Positions 10,792 to 21,285 of a stretch of 64,000 bases of DNA are shown here, in pieces (the stretch's first letter is position 1; each line of letters starts with the position of its first letter). Origin of the DNA: Onchidella celtica (taxonomy: Eukaryota; Mollusca; Gastropoda; Systellommatophora; Onchidiidae); contig OZ007581.1 of assembly GCA_963931925.1 (NCBI GenBank), forward strand, positions 26,778,476 to 26,842,475. Reading direction: 5' to 3'. The notes beneath the pieces are model-generated. The model was not told the origin of the DNA and made no database searches. It saw only the letters and a program-made list of their open reading frames with translations. Both the position numbers and the translations under genes were made by a program.

Positions 10792-11217
10792 CTTTATAGT
10801 CTTCTGACGCTTCAGACAAACAATGATGGCCTCGCAGGTTTCAATAACGATTTTTCCAATCGCTTGTGGAGATGTTGCTGTTAGGAATTTCAAGTCTTCA
10901 AAAGAATTTCCAGAAGCGAGATACCTTAGTGTTATGGACAAGCGTTCAATTGGCGATATAGATAAACGCATGACAGTGTCTTTTTTCCTTATCAATGGGT
11001 CGACCAGGCCTAGTAACTCATCAAATGATGCGGCATCCATCCGAAGGAAGTTACGGAAATCCTCTGGTTCGCTTACATGTAATTCTTGGAGAAGATTAGC
11101 GTGTCCGTAGGTGACCCGTTGTATAAACCAATCCTTCGACCATTTACGCCTTTTACGGGGCGTTTTATCCGGTTCCAATGCAATCACAAGTGCTACAGCA
11201 ACCGATGCGTCCATCAC
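10792..11217 (-). CDS. PIF/Harbinger transposase, N-terminal exon
   Basis: A minus-strand exon of 142 codons begins at ATG 11217, 131 bp inside the right terminal repeat. It has a basic segment (K-T-P-R-K-R-R-K-W-S-K-D-W), then F-L-R-M-D-A-A-S-F-D-E-L-L and an R-L-S-I-T-L-R-Y-L-A-S-G-N-S-F-E-D-L helix-turn-helix region. That is the standard N-terminal half of Harbinger transposases. It ends at AAAG|GTGAGC in phase 0, which matches the phase of the acceptor at 7851. The implied 2.9-kb intron contains exons of the opposite-strand MADF gene. Confidence 0.82.
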
Positions 11218-11351
11218 GACCGAAAGAAAATTGGATCCAAAGCACTCGCACGTGTGTGGGCAAAAGTCATCAAAAATTTGATCAAATATTTCATATCAAA
11301 TTTTTAAATAAAAAATTTGATCAAAAATTTGATCGTGTATGGACCCCTTAA

Positions 11352-12640
11352 GTGTGATGACGGGCACATACTGTGCGATCGGTAAAATCCAGGTGGTAGC
11401 ATGGCAGTGACGGCGGAATACAATGTAGGAGAGAATTAAACAAAAACCTGTTGAAAATTCTATTTCGTGTGTTCATTTTATGATTGTGTGATTGTGCCAG
11501 TAGTTTGTTTCGTCAGACGCGAGATGTCTACGAGGGTGTCCGCAGTTTTTGTATGCCCATGTTTGTCCAGGAACTACAATAATCAGAAGGGCGCCTACAA
11601 TCATAATCAGTCAATATACTATGATATAATCGATAAGATCCAATAACAAAAAATAGTTCCCTTATAGCGCCCATAAAAATGTGTGCACAGATTGTACGCT
11701 CTTCGTGGACGGGGCCCACGGTGCATTGAACGAAAAGAATGCTTGTTATAGTAATAAATGTATAATACCAATTTGTCACAGTGATACCACGACTGTATAA
11801 GAAAAAAAAAGGACCAGTCTCCTTAAAGCAACTAATGCTATAATTGAAAAAAGCTACTTCAATCAAGGCCTACAGTGGCAGCTGCACAGAAAACAAAATT
11901 CATTATTTTTTTCCTTATTGGCGTTGTAAAACGCGCCATTATGTGTGACTAATTCACCGCATTCTCTGCAAGTTCTCTGCTGCATGCAAAAGGCAAAAAC
12001 TGTATCATCTTATCATAATTATGTTGTGTCATCACCATCAATCCATACTTTATTACTATCAATACTATGGAATTTGTCGATGCTGGACACCAGTGACTGT
12101 CTAAATAGCACACAGTAAATGAGTTTCAAACTGTAGGGATAAAACTTGTTCCGATATTATCGAAACTCCTTTTTTTTTTTCGGTCGGGAAAAAAAGTTTT
12201 GTGTCGCGCCGACTTTTAGTATATTTACCGTGGCTAGAGGCATTGACAGATTGCCGGAACAAGAAATTAATAAATTTATAAGTCGAAAATTTTTCGGACC
12301 ATTGGTTTTTAACTCGGTTGCCTGGTTGGTCGTGGAAAGGCCAAACTTCCGAATTTTAGCCTTCTAGATTTTTTCGTCTTCCGCCAATTTCATTTTCGAA
12401 TTTGGCCAGCTCGTTCTCATGATCAGACATACCATATCAGGTCATAGGTTATCCTTGAATGTTGCGTTTCACTGTTCACGTCTCAATTCAAGTGGAATGT
12501 CGCAGAGAATCCGAGGATTGGAACAGTTGTCAAGATCCAGACTAGATCTGTGGATTTCTTTTTGATTTCACAAGTGAAATGACATCTAGATCGAAAGAAC
12601 CAGAACTAATCCATCGTGGAGACATTTTGCGATGATGAGA
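11352..12640. other. Unassigned sequence with a stray fragment of the array unit
   Basis: No gene is recognised. Positions 11426-11500, read on the minus strand, closely match a part of the array units (for example 17440-17515), including a shared run around AATGAACACACGAAATAGAA. A 73-codon ORF at 12146-12367 shows no family resemblance. Confidence 0.4.
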
Positions 12641-12659
12641 TTGACACCGGGCATCCACG

Positions 12660-12890
12660 GGTCAAAAACAAATTTAAATGGGAATGGCTTGTGGAAAAGG
12701 TCACGGTGATTTTCTTTCAGACTACGTGAGGAAATGTAAAGAATGGAGAGGCATGGTGCACATTATGTAAATGCATTCTCACATGACTGTGCTGGTGCTG
12801 ATAAGAGAATTTTGAAGGTTCATGCTGATAGCAAAAAGCATGGCGATAGAGCGAGCAACATGCTCAAGCATTGCCAGTAGTATTTTACAG
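12660..12890 (+). pseudogene. Decayed zinc-finger transposase-like fragment
   Basis: Conceptual translation needs at least two frameshifts. Pieces read K-F-K-W-E-W-L, G-D-F-L-S-D-Y-V-R-K-C-K, A-W-C-T-L-C-K-C-I-L and A-D-K-R-I-L-K-V-H-A-D-S-K-K-H. The spacing W-C-x2-C ... H-A-x(4)-H resembles the N-terminal zinc finger of hAT-like and related transposases. No catalytic part follows. This is a relic. Confidence 0.45.
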
Positions 12891-14573
12891 CATACAAATA
12901 CTGGAAGCAGCTGATAATGTGAAAGCCATTGATGTGAAGAAAGAACTTGTTTATGGTTAGCCGCCAAACATTTTGAAATGTATTGTTGTTTATTTACATC
13001 TGTATTATATTGTTATTGTTGTTATTGTTACTGTTGATTCCACGCGTATCGACCATGTCGTTCCAATGGATCAAATCAACACTGTCGAGAGGGGGAAAGT
13101 GCACCATGGGCTAGGCACTTTCTCTATACCCACGGCCCAGGCATGCAGCACAAACACTATTTAGCTGCTGACCGTCTGCCAAGACCAAGAGAGCCAATTA
13201 TTATATTGTTATGTTTATGTTTTCCTGAATGAGATCCTTTGTTTCTCGGGGGCCTCAGCGCAGTGCTGTTGGCCCCCTGTTCTTAATTGTAGTTCCTTCT
13301 TGATTGTTGTTCCGTTCTGTTGTCTTTTCTGGTCTGTTTTTCTAGTTTTAATTTATGGTAGGCGCCAAATCAAGGACAAGCCAGTAAGTAGGAGCAGAAG
13401 CAGTTCTAGGACACTGAACCTTTCAGGAGTTTGATCCCTTTATTGCCAATGAAACATGTCACTAGTTGACTGTTTTCCTCTAGAGCCCCAGTTAAAACAA
13501 GTAATAAGACATTAAGGCCTAGCGGGGCTCTAGGGTTTTTGAATTTTGATCTTTAGTTCCTGGTGCCGCCAGGGAGCCTGGCGGCATCAAGACTAGTCCC
13601 GCAGCAGAGCGTAATTTCAGGGATCTTTATAAGAACTCTGCATTGGGTGGTCCCGGGTGCAATAGGCATCCGAGGCCATTGGTTCTGCCTTTATGACTAG
13701 GCCGGCAGAGACAGTCTGTCCGTCCTGGCAGATAAAAAACTATTTCTAAAATAAAATTTATGTTTTCCTTAGATTAAGTGATTCATTTATATGAATTACC
13801 TAGAGTTTCAGACCCGCGCGTTCTACCGCCACATAAAGGTTCCTACATTTTTTTTCTCTTGATGACCTGGTTCCATCCCCGAAATTGTTTATATAGGTTA
13901 CAATTGCATTATTCAGATCACAGTATGACCACACTGACAAACACATACGTCAACAAATAAGCGAAACACATCTGAACACATTAGGTATTCAACTAACAGG
14001 TCTTAAAAATGTACCGGTAGTTGTCGGGCCATAAAGCACGTGGTCTGGATGGCAGAAAAATAATTAAACAAATAAAGTTATCTTGTCATCAAAAAGAAAA
14101 TAATTATTTTCCGGGTTAGAGGGGAGGTAGATGGAGAGAAAATGGTGTCGGTCGATGCCCTCTGAATGCTGAGGTGTCATTCACTGTCAACGTTCTAATA
14201 GCCGCATTATGATCCTTAAAGGGGGCGAGGCTGGGGTGGAGGGTGGGGAGAGAGATTGACCATAAAAGTGTGAAAAGTGTACATGGGGAAGAGGTCATGG
14301 GTCAAAAAAGGCAAACACTGAGCATACTTAATGTGTCCAGAGTAATTTGAAAGCAGTCGGTGTCGTTGCTGCGTTGAATGGACTCGTTTTCGATCACCCT
14401 TTTTAATTGTCAAAGAACAGATCGCCGCCTCTGATTTCTAGTTCTACTTTCTGACAAATTCAAATATAACCAATGGTACGCTTCAAAGAATAGACGTGAG
14501 GGTAATCCGGATACCGATATGGGGGTTGAGAAACATTTGACACTGCCACTCTTTCATTATGATGACATTCGTG
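12891..14573. other. Unassigned sequence
   Basis: No supported gene. It contains the perfect hairpin at 13564-13586. Short ORFs at 12973, 13778 and 14116 have no support. Confidence 0.3.
13564..13586. repeat. Perfect 10-bp inverted repeat with 3-base loop
   Basis: TGCCGCCAGG, GAG, then CCTGGCGGCA. The arms are GC-rich and exact in otherwise AT-leaning DNA. Confidence 0.9.
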
Positions 14574-14720
14574 TCACTCCTTTGTAACCTCTCTCCAGTT
14601 GGTTACTTCTTTGATACTAAGCTTTCCTTCCCACATACAACCTTCATCGTTCCTTGGACATTCCCATGATGAAATGACCAGGATAACCACACCCACAAGT
14701 AGCAATAAGCCTTTCATCAT
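14574..14720 (-). CDS. Small secreted peptide gene, oldest copy (unit U1)
   Basis: From ATG 14720 the minus-strand frame starts M-M-K-G-L-L-L-L-V, continues as a hydrophobic signal-peptide core, then E-C-P-R-N-D-E-G-C. Cleavage is likely just before E-C. It then reads G-K-L-S-I-K and ends after a W-R-E-V-T-K-E tail. The paralogues have a GT splice donor at the point where this copy reads AAGCTTAGT, so here the donor GT is lost and the frame reads through. The upstream ATG at 14786 in the same frame is not conserved among copies, so 14720 is preferred. It is the leftmost of a tandem family on the minus strand. Function unknown; coding status plausible but unproved. Confidence 0.4.
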   Translation of the reverse strand: MMKGLLLLVGVVILVISSWECPRNDEGCMWEGKLSIKEVTNWREVTKE

Positions 14721-15041
14721 CTTCTGACTGTGCTGCATACACAAGTCTTGCTGTTTTGTGTTTCTGGTCTGCGGTAAGCAACGCACTGCAGTCTACATTT
14801 CCAATCTGTGATATTATAAGAAAGCACAATAGTTCAGCACGTTGGGTAATCACCGAGTCATTAACTGTCAGATCTAAATCTGAAACTGCTATAACATACA
14901 ATTTTCTGTCTTGGGCTAACCAAGATCTTTTCTGTGGTACCTGTATCACTTCGCCCTCGTGAATGGACTTCTCACGGTATACAGTGCACTAACAGTAATG
15001 AGATATTGGTCGCTGATATCGTAGGACCATTCCCTGTTCCC

Positions 15042-15131
<90 letters not shown>

Positions 15132-15146
15132 ATCATGGATAGATAG

Positions 15147-15228
<82 letters not shown>

Positions 15229-15382
15229 GGAATTATGGCTAGAGAGAGAGATAGATAGATAGATGGAATCATGGATAGATAGATAGATGACAGACAGACA
15301 GACAGATAGATAGATAGATGACGGACAGACAGACAGATAGATAGACAAGCAGACATACAAACAGACAGACAGACAGATAGAT

Positions 15383-15420
<38 letters not shown>

Positions 15421-15595
15421 TAAATAGACATATAGATAGATAGATAGATAGATGACGGAAAGACAGACAGACAGAAAGATAAATAGACAGACAGACAGAT
15501 AAATAGATAGATAGATGAAGGACAGACAGACAGACAGATCGATAGGTAGATGACGGACAGACAGACAGACAGATAAATAGATAGATTGATAGACG
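15042..15595. repeat. Compound (GATA)n/(GACA)n microsatellite
   Basis: About 550 bp of GATA repeats grades into mixed GACA/GATA with short interruptions. The long minus-strand frames rich in Y-L-S-I and C-L-S-V are translations of the repeat and are not genes. The flanks on both sides match those of the second array at 57159-57436. Confidence 0.97.
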
Positions 15596-17049
15596 GTCAC
15601 TTGGCTGATGAAAAAATTCCACAACCGATCACATGGCAGCAGCTTCTCCCTTCCAGCTGCCATGTTGTAATGAATGCTTGTGAAGGTCGTATACAATCAT
15701 AATGTTAACATTTGGTATTGCCATAACCGCTGGCAATATTGGCCGTCTCTGTATAATGTCTTTTCTAATTAGCTTAAACTCCGTTATTGAATGTACTAAA
15801 TTTTAAAATCACTCCTGAGAAATAATTATGCAAGTTTTGTCGGGTCAAGGTCGGCGGAAAGATAATTCCAAAATAAGAGAATAGACGATCCTCGAAGGAA
15901 AAAACGAAACATGTTAGTGCTGCACAAATTATGTGAAAAGCATTATTTTACATGGATTAAATTATGCATATTATTATTTACTAATGAAAACATCACCTTA
16001 TTGACATATCAAAACCATAACTATTTAGATTTCCCTATGGGGTGGGTAGCCAAATTAAATCAACGGACAAACTAGCATTTTCGTTTCAAGGTCTTTGGTC
16101 GGCTGTTCTATTGTTTATCTTGGTTGTCCCTGAGCCAACAATGCCTTGCCAGTGCGTTGAAACGGTGAACAATTGCGAATTTTACAAAGCCAGTATACTG
16201 AAAAAATGCTGATTTTTTTCATTGTTCAGCTATCATTGTTTAGTCCGCAAATCTTGCATTGCTTTTGTTGATGACTGATTTTGAGGAAGATTTGCCTGTG
16301 TAATTTTACCACACTTTTCCGTGTCTTATACGTTGTGGATACTTTTTTTTTTTTTTTTTTTGCACTCAGAATTTTCATGAATAAATTTAATGATGATTTC
16401 TTTCACTTAAACTTTGTTAATTAATTATCAAGTTACGGACCAATGCAAGCCATGTTGGAGTGTACAGCACACAAATGTCGGATAAAATAAGTGTGAAAAT
16501 TGTCCAAGGGCGTGTCTCTGTCTGAAAACGTCCGGAGACGTCACAGTAGTCTTGAAAACTAAATACTGCTGGATGCATCTCCCCTCTCCATACATTCCAT
16601 GGACATCCATTGTTTTTTCGATTGTATACTAAGCATTTGTCCAGGATGTGCTGAGAGACAAAATGTCGTATCCTTGGCGATGTTTCCAGCCATTTTGTCT
16701 CTATGTATTTGGCTCTCTCTCCAACAAGGTGAACTTTCTCTCATAAAATCTTTCAGCCATTGGTTGATTTACGCACAATGAATTATAATTCTCCCATGGT
16801 TTTCCAAAGCATTTGTGTAGATACATCAATATCACTGTTCTCCCTCACCTTGATTCTTAGCTTTCCTAAACTTAGAAATTCTTGCTTTTGAAACAAACCC
16901 TGGGTGAGGAAAAAGCAAAAAATCTTTGTCAGTGCTGCCCGGATTCTTGCCTTTGGCTTTCCTACTGACAAGCTGTTCATTTTCAGATTTTGCTTTGAAC
17001 CGCTGAAGGAAAATGTCTGTTTTTTGTTTCTTTTTTATCCCAAGTGCAT

Positions 17050-17195
17050 GCTGCCGGGCCAAAATTGAATAAAAAACATGTCCCTATTCCCCCCCCCCCT
17101 TCCCCCATTAAAACCGGAAAAAAATATATACGCCCACCGGCGCTGCACTGTGGCGACGACATGTCTGCTCTGGTGTCACCGTGCTGCAATGACAC
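17050..17195 (+). repeat. SINE 3' segment in U1
   Basis: It matches the distal part of the full SINE: GCCGGGCCAAAATTGAATAAA, a C run, then CGGCGCTGCACTGTGGCGAC and CTGCAATGACAC. Head and core are missing. The same segment recurs in the B units. Confidence 0.7.
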
Positions 17196-18309
17196 TTAGG
17201 CACGTTCACCAAATATGATTAAAGAAGTGTACAAAATACACAAAAAACAACATTTACTCCTTTATCGGGACTTTTAATTCAATGTTTTTGGGGCCACAAA
17301 TCTGCACCTAAGAGAAATTTCAACTTAGATGAGAAGTAAAAACAATTACTGTTCATTAAAATGATAACACAGAAGATATCATAAATATGTATACACCCCT
17401 GAAAAAAAGGCCAAACTACACGTAGTTCCATTCACTGACACTCACAAAATCATGAAATGAACACACGAAATAGAATTTTGCACATGTGTTTGTTTTATTC
17501 TCTCCTACTCCTAGTCCTACATTTGCTCCACCATCATCGCAGTGTTATCGCCTGCAACATTTTAAGTAGGCTTACAATGAAAAATTCCATGTTTACACCT
17601 GCAGAGAAACCCTGGAATTAAGTCTGTTCGCACTGCGCCGTGCAGATACCACTGTGAAAGTGCGAAAAAAAAATGGATTAACGTTCCCTCCCATGGTCCT
17701 GGCTCTTTATGCGTATTACGGACCGAAACTATAGATGCACACGATGTCCTTACCTAAGTAAAAAATGGCGTCCTGGCACGTATTTTAATATTCTACGTTC
17801 GTTCTACGGAAGAATTTCTTGTCCCTCGCGAAACCGCGAATAAAATACATGTTTTTAAACCATGCACAGCGTCTGGATCCCAGTTTCGGTACATAACGCG
17901 CATCAAAAGCTTTTAAAGTATGGATCATGGACGAGAGCCGTCATGCACGTTCCCTTCAACTAAAACCCACACATCTTTGTACCTAATTGTCTAGTGAACC
18001 TGAACATTTTATATTTTTTACCTCGCCTACTCAGTCAGTAAGCGGTTCATCTACCAACTAAGAGAGAAAGACACTAGATCGTTTTTGCCCACCGCAATTC
18101 GCCTCCACAAGTCTGTTTACCTAGGTGTGCCATATTACTTAGGATCCATGCCGTGTTACGTCATGTAATGAATCTTTTGATGAGTTATGATAGGTTTATG
18201 TAATAATGCACTTGATGTGTGAATTATGTATGACGTGCTCTTAGAGGCTTGGTGAAAATGAATTATAAAGGATTATACATGTAATTATATTGTTCTTTCT
18301 TATCTTATA

Positions 18310-18424
18310 TCTATCTTATTTAATGTGTCAGTAAATTACCAATGCCTTTCGTTTCTCTGTATGAGAACTTAACATTAACAATTCAGACCATCAGTTTGTC
18401 AATATCTCGAGCAAACCAGTCTGC
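18310..18424 (-). other. Putative second exon of the peptide gene whose first exon is 22165-22266
   Basis: On the minus strand a pyrimidine-poor acceptor (AAAAAAGCAG) precedes a block conserved in all units with G-A-x-A-T-T-G-A-C bases encoding a D-x-L-M-V motif. With the phase-0 donor the frame stops early (A-D-W-F-A-R-D-I-D-K-L-M-V). In the 26.2 and 40.9 kb copies the homologous bases are read in a different frame. The exon is therefore tentative. Confidence 0.3.
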
Positions 18425-18469
18425 CTGCTTTTTTAGTGGTATGTCTATATTAATTATAACCATGTAACC

Positions 18470-18868
18470 TGTTATATATCCATATATAATCAAGGGAAAT
18501 TATGCATACATGTAATTTACTTAGTTACTGCCCTTGGTTAGACCTACACTTAATTACGTAGTAAGGGAAATAATTTACCTCTTATGCGTTGTGTGATTAA
18601 TTAACACCACCACTTTACTTACATCACTTTTCATGTTGCATTACTCTCAGTGAGTTGGTAATACATTAGGTCACCTATTCTAAAGTATGAAAGTGTGTGA
18701 ATGACTTTATCTTTATTGATATTTGGTGACCCTCATTACTCTATGCATTATTATGTACATCTACTGCGATACTGTATATAACTAATGACCTGTAAATATT
18801 ACCAGAATAAACTTGCTTATCTTCCCGGCTACAACTGACTTCTCTTTGTTTGTTATCACCACATAACA
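18470..18868 (+). repeat. 5' LTR
   Basis: Starts TGTTATATATCC and ends CACCACATAACA. It matches 21286-21684 with four visible differences. A TATATAAC near 18774 and AATAAA near 18806 are candidate promoter and poly(A) signals. Confidence 0.95.
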
Positions 18869-18871
18869 AAT

Positions 18872-18889
18872 TGGCGACGAGGATGGGAT
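18872..18889 (+). promoter_or_regulatory. Primer-binding site, tRNA-Ser type
   Basis: TGGCGACGAGGATGGGAT lies three bases after the 5' LTR. Its reverse complement ends in CCTCGTCGCCA, which as I recall matches the 3' end of animal tRNA-Ser(GCU) plus CCA over all 18 bases. Confidence 0.75.
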
Positions 18890-19197
18890 CTTCACAAGTT
18901 CTGATGTCACTCAAGTTCTGAAGCCTACTAGTACTACAAGAACCCAAGCCAGCCAAGCCTTACAAGCGGAAGGAAGCCAATACAAGCCTGCGGAATCAGA
19001 CCAGCAGCAAGCCAAGCAGCTTCAGTACCCAAGCCAGCTCACGGACCAACCACCCGGATCCAAGTAGCGGACCTGAAGCTGTACATAGAGCCAAGCAACG
19101 TCTCGGCTAGCTCTAAAACACCGAGTAGCTCGCTCTTAGCTATCTCGAATTGTGAACCGCCAGTCAGCTGTGCCAAGTAGCCCAGCCGTGCCTCAAG

Positions 19198-20286
19198 ATG
19201 CCGAAGACTCCAGCTGCAGAAACGTCACAAGAAGACCTCATCACTTTGCTGCGTAATCAGATGGAACAGCAACGAGAACAGATGGAACTGCAGCGACAGC
19301 AGATGGAAGCACTGATGTCTTTGGCTATGAACAAGCCAGTCACCAACACCAAGTTCGAAGCATTTGATTCAACAATAGAACTGTGGTCAGATTACTGGGC
19401 AAGGTTTACCACCTTCACAAAGGCAAACTCCATACCAGAAGCAAAAAAGGTTGACATTTTTCTGACCAACCAGAACAGTGAGGTCTACAAGATGCTAAAA
19501 AACCAAGCTTCTCAACAGACCCCGCCGATAGACGTCAACGAAATAACCATTGAAACTATCAAGACCTGGATGGGGGAACATTTCGACCCCAAACGTTTCG
19601 TTGTGCGGGAAAGATTTAAATTTTGGACCTACACTGACAGAAAGACTGCAGAAAGTGTGCACCAACTGGCTGCTCGCATTCGTCAAGAGGCAGCGACTTG
19701 CGACTTCGCATCAATCCAAGACCCACTTGACGAGGCCATGCGTACACGATTTGTCTGCTCCATTAAAAATGAAGCGGTCATAAAGGCACTGTTCAAGATT
19801 AAAGATGACGAACTGACCTTCAGCAAGGCAGTAGAGGTGGCGGCAGAGGTCGAGGAGGCGTCAAAGGTGGCCAAAGAAACATCCGGTACCAGTGACGGCA
19901 AAGTCTTCAAGCTCAATCAGAGAAGAAAATGCAAGCAAAACCCTCAACAGCAAACTCAAGTCCAGGGCTATCCATCAATGTTTAAAAAGTCAAGCAAACC
20001 GACAACGAAGAAGACTGTTTGCAGCAGATGCGAAGGACAGCACAGCCGAAATGAGTGCAGGTTCGCTAACGCCGTGTGCCATTTCTGTAACATAAAAGGG
20101 CACATAGAGTCAGCTTGTCGGAAGAAGAAAAGTCAACAACGCCGATCAAGAGGATACAAACTGTCCGTTGGAATACAGTGGGACCAATCACCGAGACTTG
20201 CTGCGTCAACAACCAGCCTGTCCAGTTTGAAATCGACACTGGTTCTAGGGACAACTTCATTTCAACCAAGACATGGCGCAGTTTGA
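19198..20286 (+). CDS. gag: Gag polyprotein
   Basis: A frame of 362 codons begins at ATG 19198, about 330 bp after the 5' LTR. The N-terminus is a Q/E-rich amphipathic segment (M-E-Q-Q-R-E-Q-M repeats). The middle has the gypsy capsid-like block with L-W-S-D-Y-W-A-R-F, I-F-L-T-N-Q and H-F-D-P-K-R-F-V-V-R-E-R-F-K-F-W. The C-terminus has two zinc knuckles: C-x2-C-x3-H-x4-C at about 20019-20060 (one residue short of the standard spacing) and C-x2-C-x4-H-x4-C at about 20077-20119. The frame then runs on in a non-conserved tail overlapping the next ORF. Gag forms the particle and binds the RNA. Confidence 0.9.
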   Translation: MPKTPAAETSQEDLITLLRNQMEQQREQMELQRQQMEALMSLAMNKPVTNTKFEAFDSTIELWSDYWARFTTFTKANSIPEAKKVDIFLTNQNSEVYKMLKNQASQQTPPIDVNEITIETIKTWMGEHFDPKRFVVRERFKFWTYTDRKTAESVHQLAARIRQEAATCDFASIQDPLDEAMRTRFVCSIKNEAVIKALFKIKDDELTFSKAVEVAAEVEEASKVAKETSGTSDGKVFKLNQRRKCKQNPQQQTQVQGYPSMFKKSSKPTTKKTVCSRCEGQHSRNECRFANAVCHFCNIKGHIESACRKKKSQQRRSRGYKLSVGIQWDQSPRLAASTTSLSSLKSTLVLGTTSFQPRHGAV

Positions 20287-20966
20287 AGTCCCCTAAACTC
20301 ATCACTGTGAAATGCCAGTACAAGTGTGCCTCAGGTCAGAAACTACCTGTGACGGGCGAAATATTTCTACATACATCGCATGCCAAGACAACTTGTATAC
20401 AGAAATTCGTCGTGACACAGATGGACTTTAACCTGCTTGGAAGAGCAACCACAAAGCGATTGGGAATCTCAGTGGACAATCTCCTACACAAAGTTTTCGA
20501 CGATTTGAAACCGGATGCAGTCCTGCAGACATCCTGTCGAAACTGGTGTGCGGAATTTCTGATGCTGTACAGACGTACACCTCTACCATGTGGATCCAGT
20601 CCCAGTCAACTACTGAATGGCCGTCAAATCAGGACCAAGCTTGATGTCATCCTTCCCGCGAGAGAACGACATGCCAGTCCGCCCGATGCCGTCGACCAGA
20701 CTCCAGATGTTCCACCAGCCCGTCGAAGACAACGCAGACGACAGAAAGCTATAGTCAAATCTGCCGACCGTCAACCGAAGTTCAACGTTGGTGATCCCTG
20801 CTTCGCTTTGTCTTTCAAAGGGGGGCGTAAGGACAAATGGAAATCTGCACAGGTGACGGCAACCATTGGCCACAGCCTGTTTGAAGTCAAGATTCTACCA
20901 GATGGACCAATTTGCCGCCGGCATACAGATCAGCTACGTCCTCGACGACAGAGACATAGAGACTGA
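20115..20966 (+). CDS. pol: Protease fused to integrase C-terminus (deleted pol)
   Basis: This frame overlaps gag by 172 bases in the -1 frame, consistent with a gag-pol frameshift, although I see no textbook slippery heptamer. The first part is a retropepsin: F-E-I-D-T-G-S with the catalytic Asp at about 20235, then V-T-G-E-I and N-L-L-G-R. After about 20515 the frame passes without a break into integrase C-terminal sequence: M-L-Y-R-R-T-P, S-P-S-Q-L-L-N-G-R-Q-I-R-T-K, a basic linker, F-N-V-G-D-P and R-R-H-T-D-Q-L-R-P. Reverse transcriptase, RNase H and the integrase catalytic core are absent. The deletion kept the frame, giving one 283-residue ORF. It starts with a non-ATG codon, as expected for a frameshift product. 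Confidence 0.85.
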   Translation: MSEEEKSTTPIKRIQTVRWNTVGPITETCCVNNQPVQFEIDTGSRDNFISTKTWRSLKSPKLITVKCQYKCASGQKLPVTGEIFLHTSHAKTTCIQKFVVTQMDFNLLGRATTKRLGISVDNLLHKVFDDLKPDAVLQTSCRNWCAEFLMLYRRTPLPCGSSPSQLLNGRQIRTKLDVILPARERHASPPDAVDQTPDVPPARRRQRRRQKAIVKSADRQPKFNVGDPCFALSFKGGRKDKWKSAQVTATIGHSLFEVKILPDGPICRRHTDQLRPRRQRHRD

Positions 20967-20987
20967 TTTGTTTGTAAAGGTTCAGAA

Positions 20988-21200
20988 ACCTACCGCACCA
21001 TTCTGACATGGGGTGGCAAGGACTGAACCTATGACAGAGTACGGAAACCTACCACACCATCCTGGCATGGGGTGGCAAGGACCGCACTCCAGGACTGACG
21101 TGTCCGTAAACCTACCACACTATCCTGGCATAGGGTGGATAGGAGCGGACGAGACCGAGACCTACCACACCATTCTGACATGGGGTGGCAAGGACCGATC
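20988..21200 (+). repeat. Four tandem repeats of about 55 bp before the 3' LTR
   Basis: Four imperfect copies of a block containing ACCTACCACACCAT and GGCATGGGGTGG, at about 20988, 21045, 21106 and 21158, lie between the pol stop and the purine tract. Confidence 0.85.
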
Positions 21201-21275
21201 TCGACAAGACGCGACTTTATCATGTTTATGTAGCATGAATTTTAGTTTTAGCCTTCACCATATGTACTTCAGGCT

Positions 21276-21285
21276 AGAAGGGAGG
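21276..21285 (+). promoter_or_regulatory. Polypurine tract
   Basis: AGAAGGGAGG directly precedes the TGTTAT start of the 3' LTR. Confidence 0.85.

Larger units (their letters stand above)
6594..11348. mobile_element. PIF/Harbinger DNA transposon, full length
   Basis: The ends AGGGGCCCATACACGATC (left) and, reverse-complemented, AGGGGTCCATACACGATC (right) form inverted repeats that continue as AT-rich ATTTTTGATC motifs. The element is flanked by TAA at 6591-6593 and 11349-11351, the 3-bp duplication typical of PIF/Harbinger. It is about 4.75 kb. It carries the two expected genes, a MADF/Myb-like DNA-binding protein (+) and a DDE transposase (-), but their exons interleave and the transposase appears C-terminally truncated. 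Confidence 0.9.

Noticed and set aside
14946-15696. Minus-strand ORFs of 117-187 codons rich in Y-L-S-I and C-L-S-V
   Set aside because: They are translations of the GATA/GACA microsatellite; tetranucleotide repeats are open in several frames.
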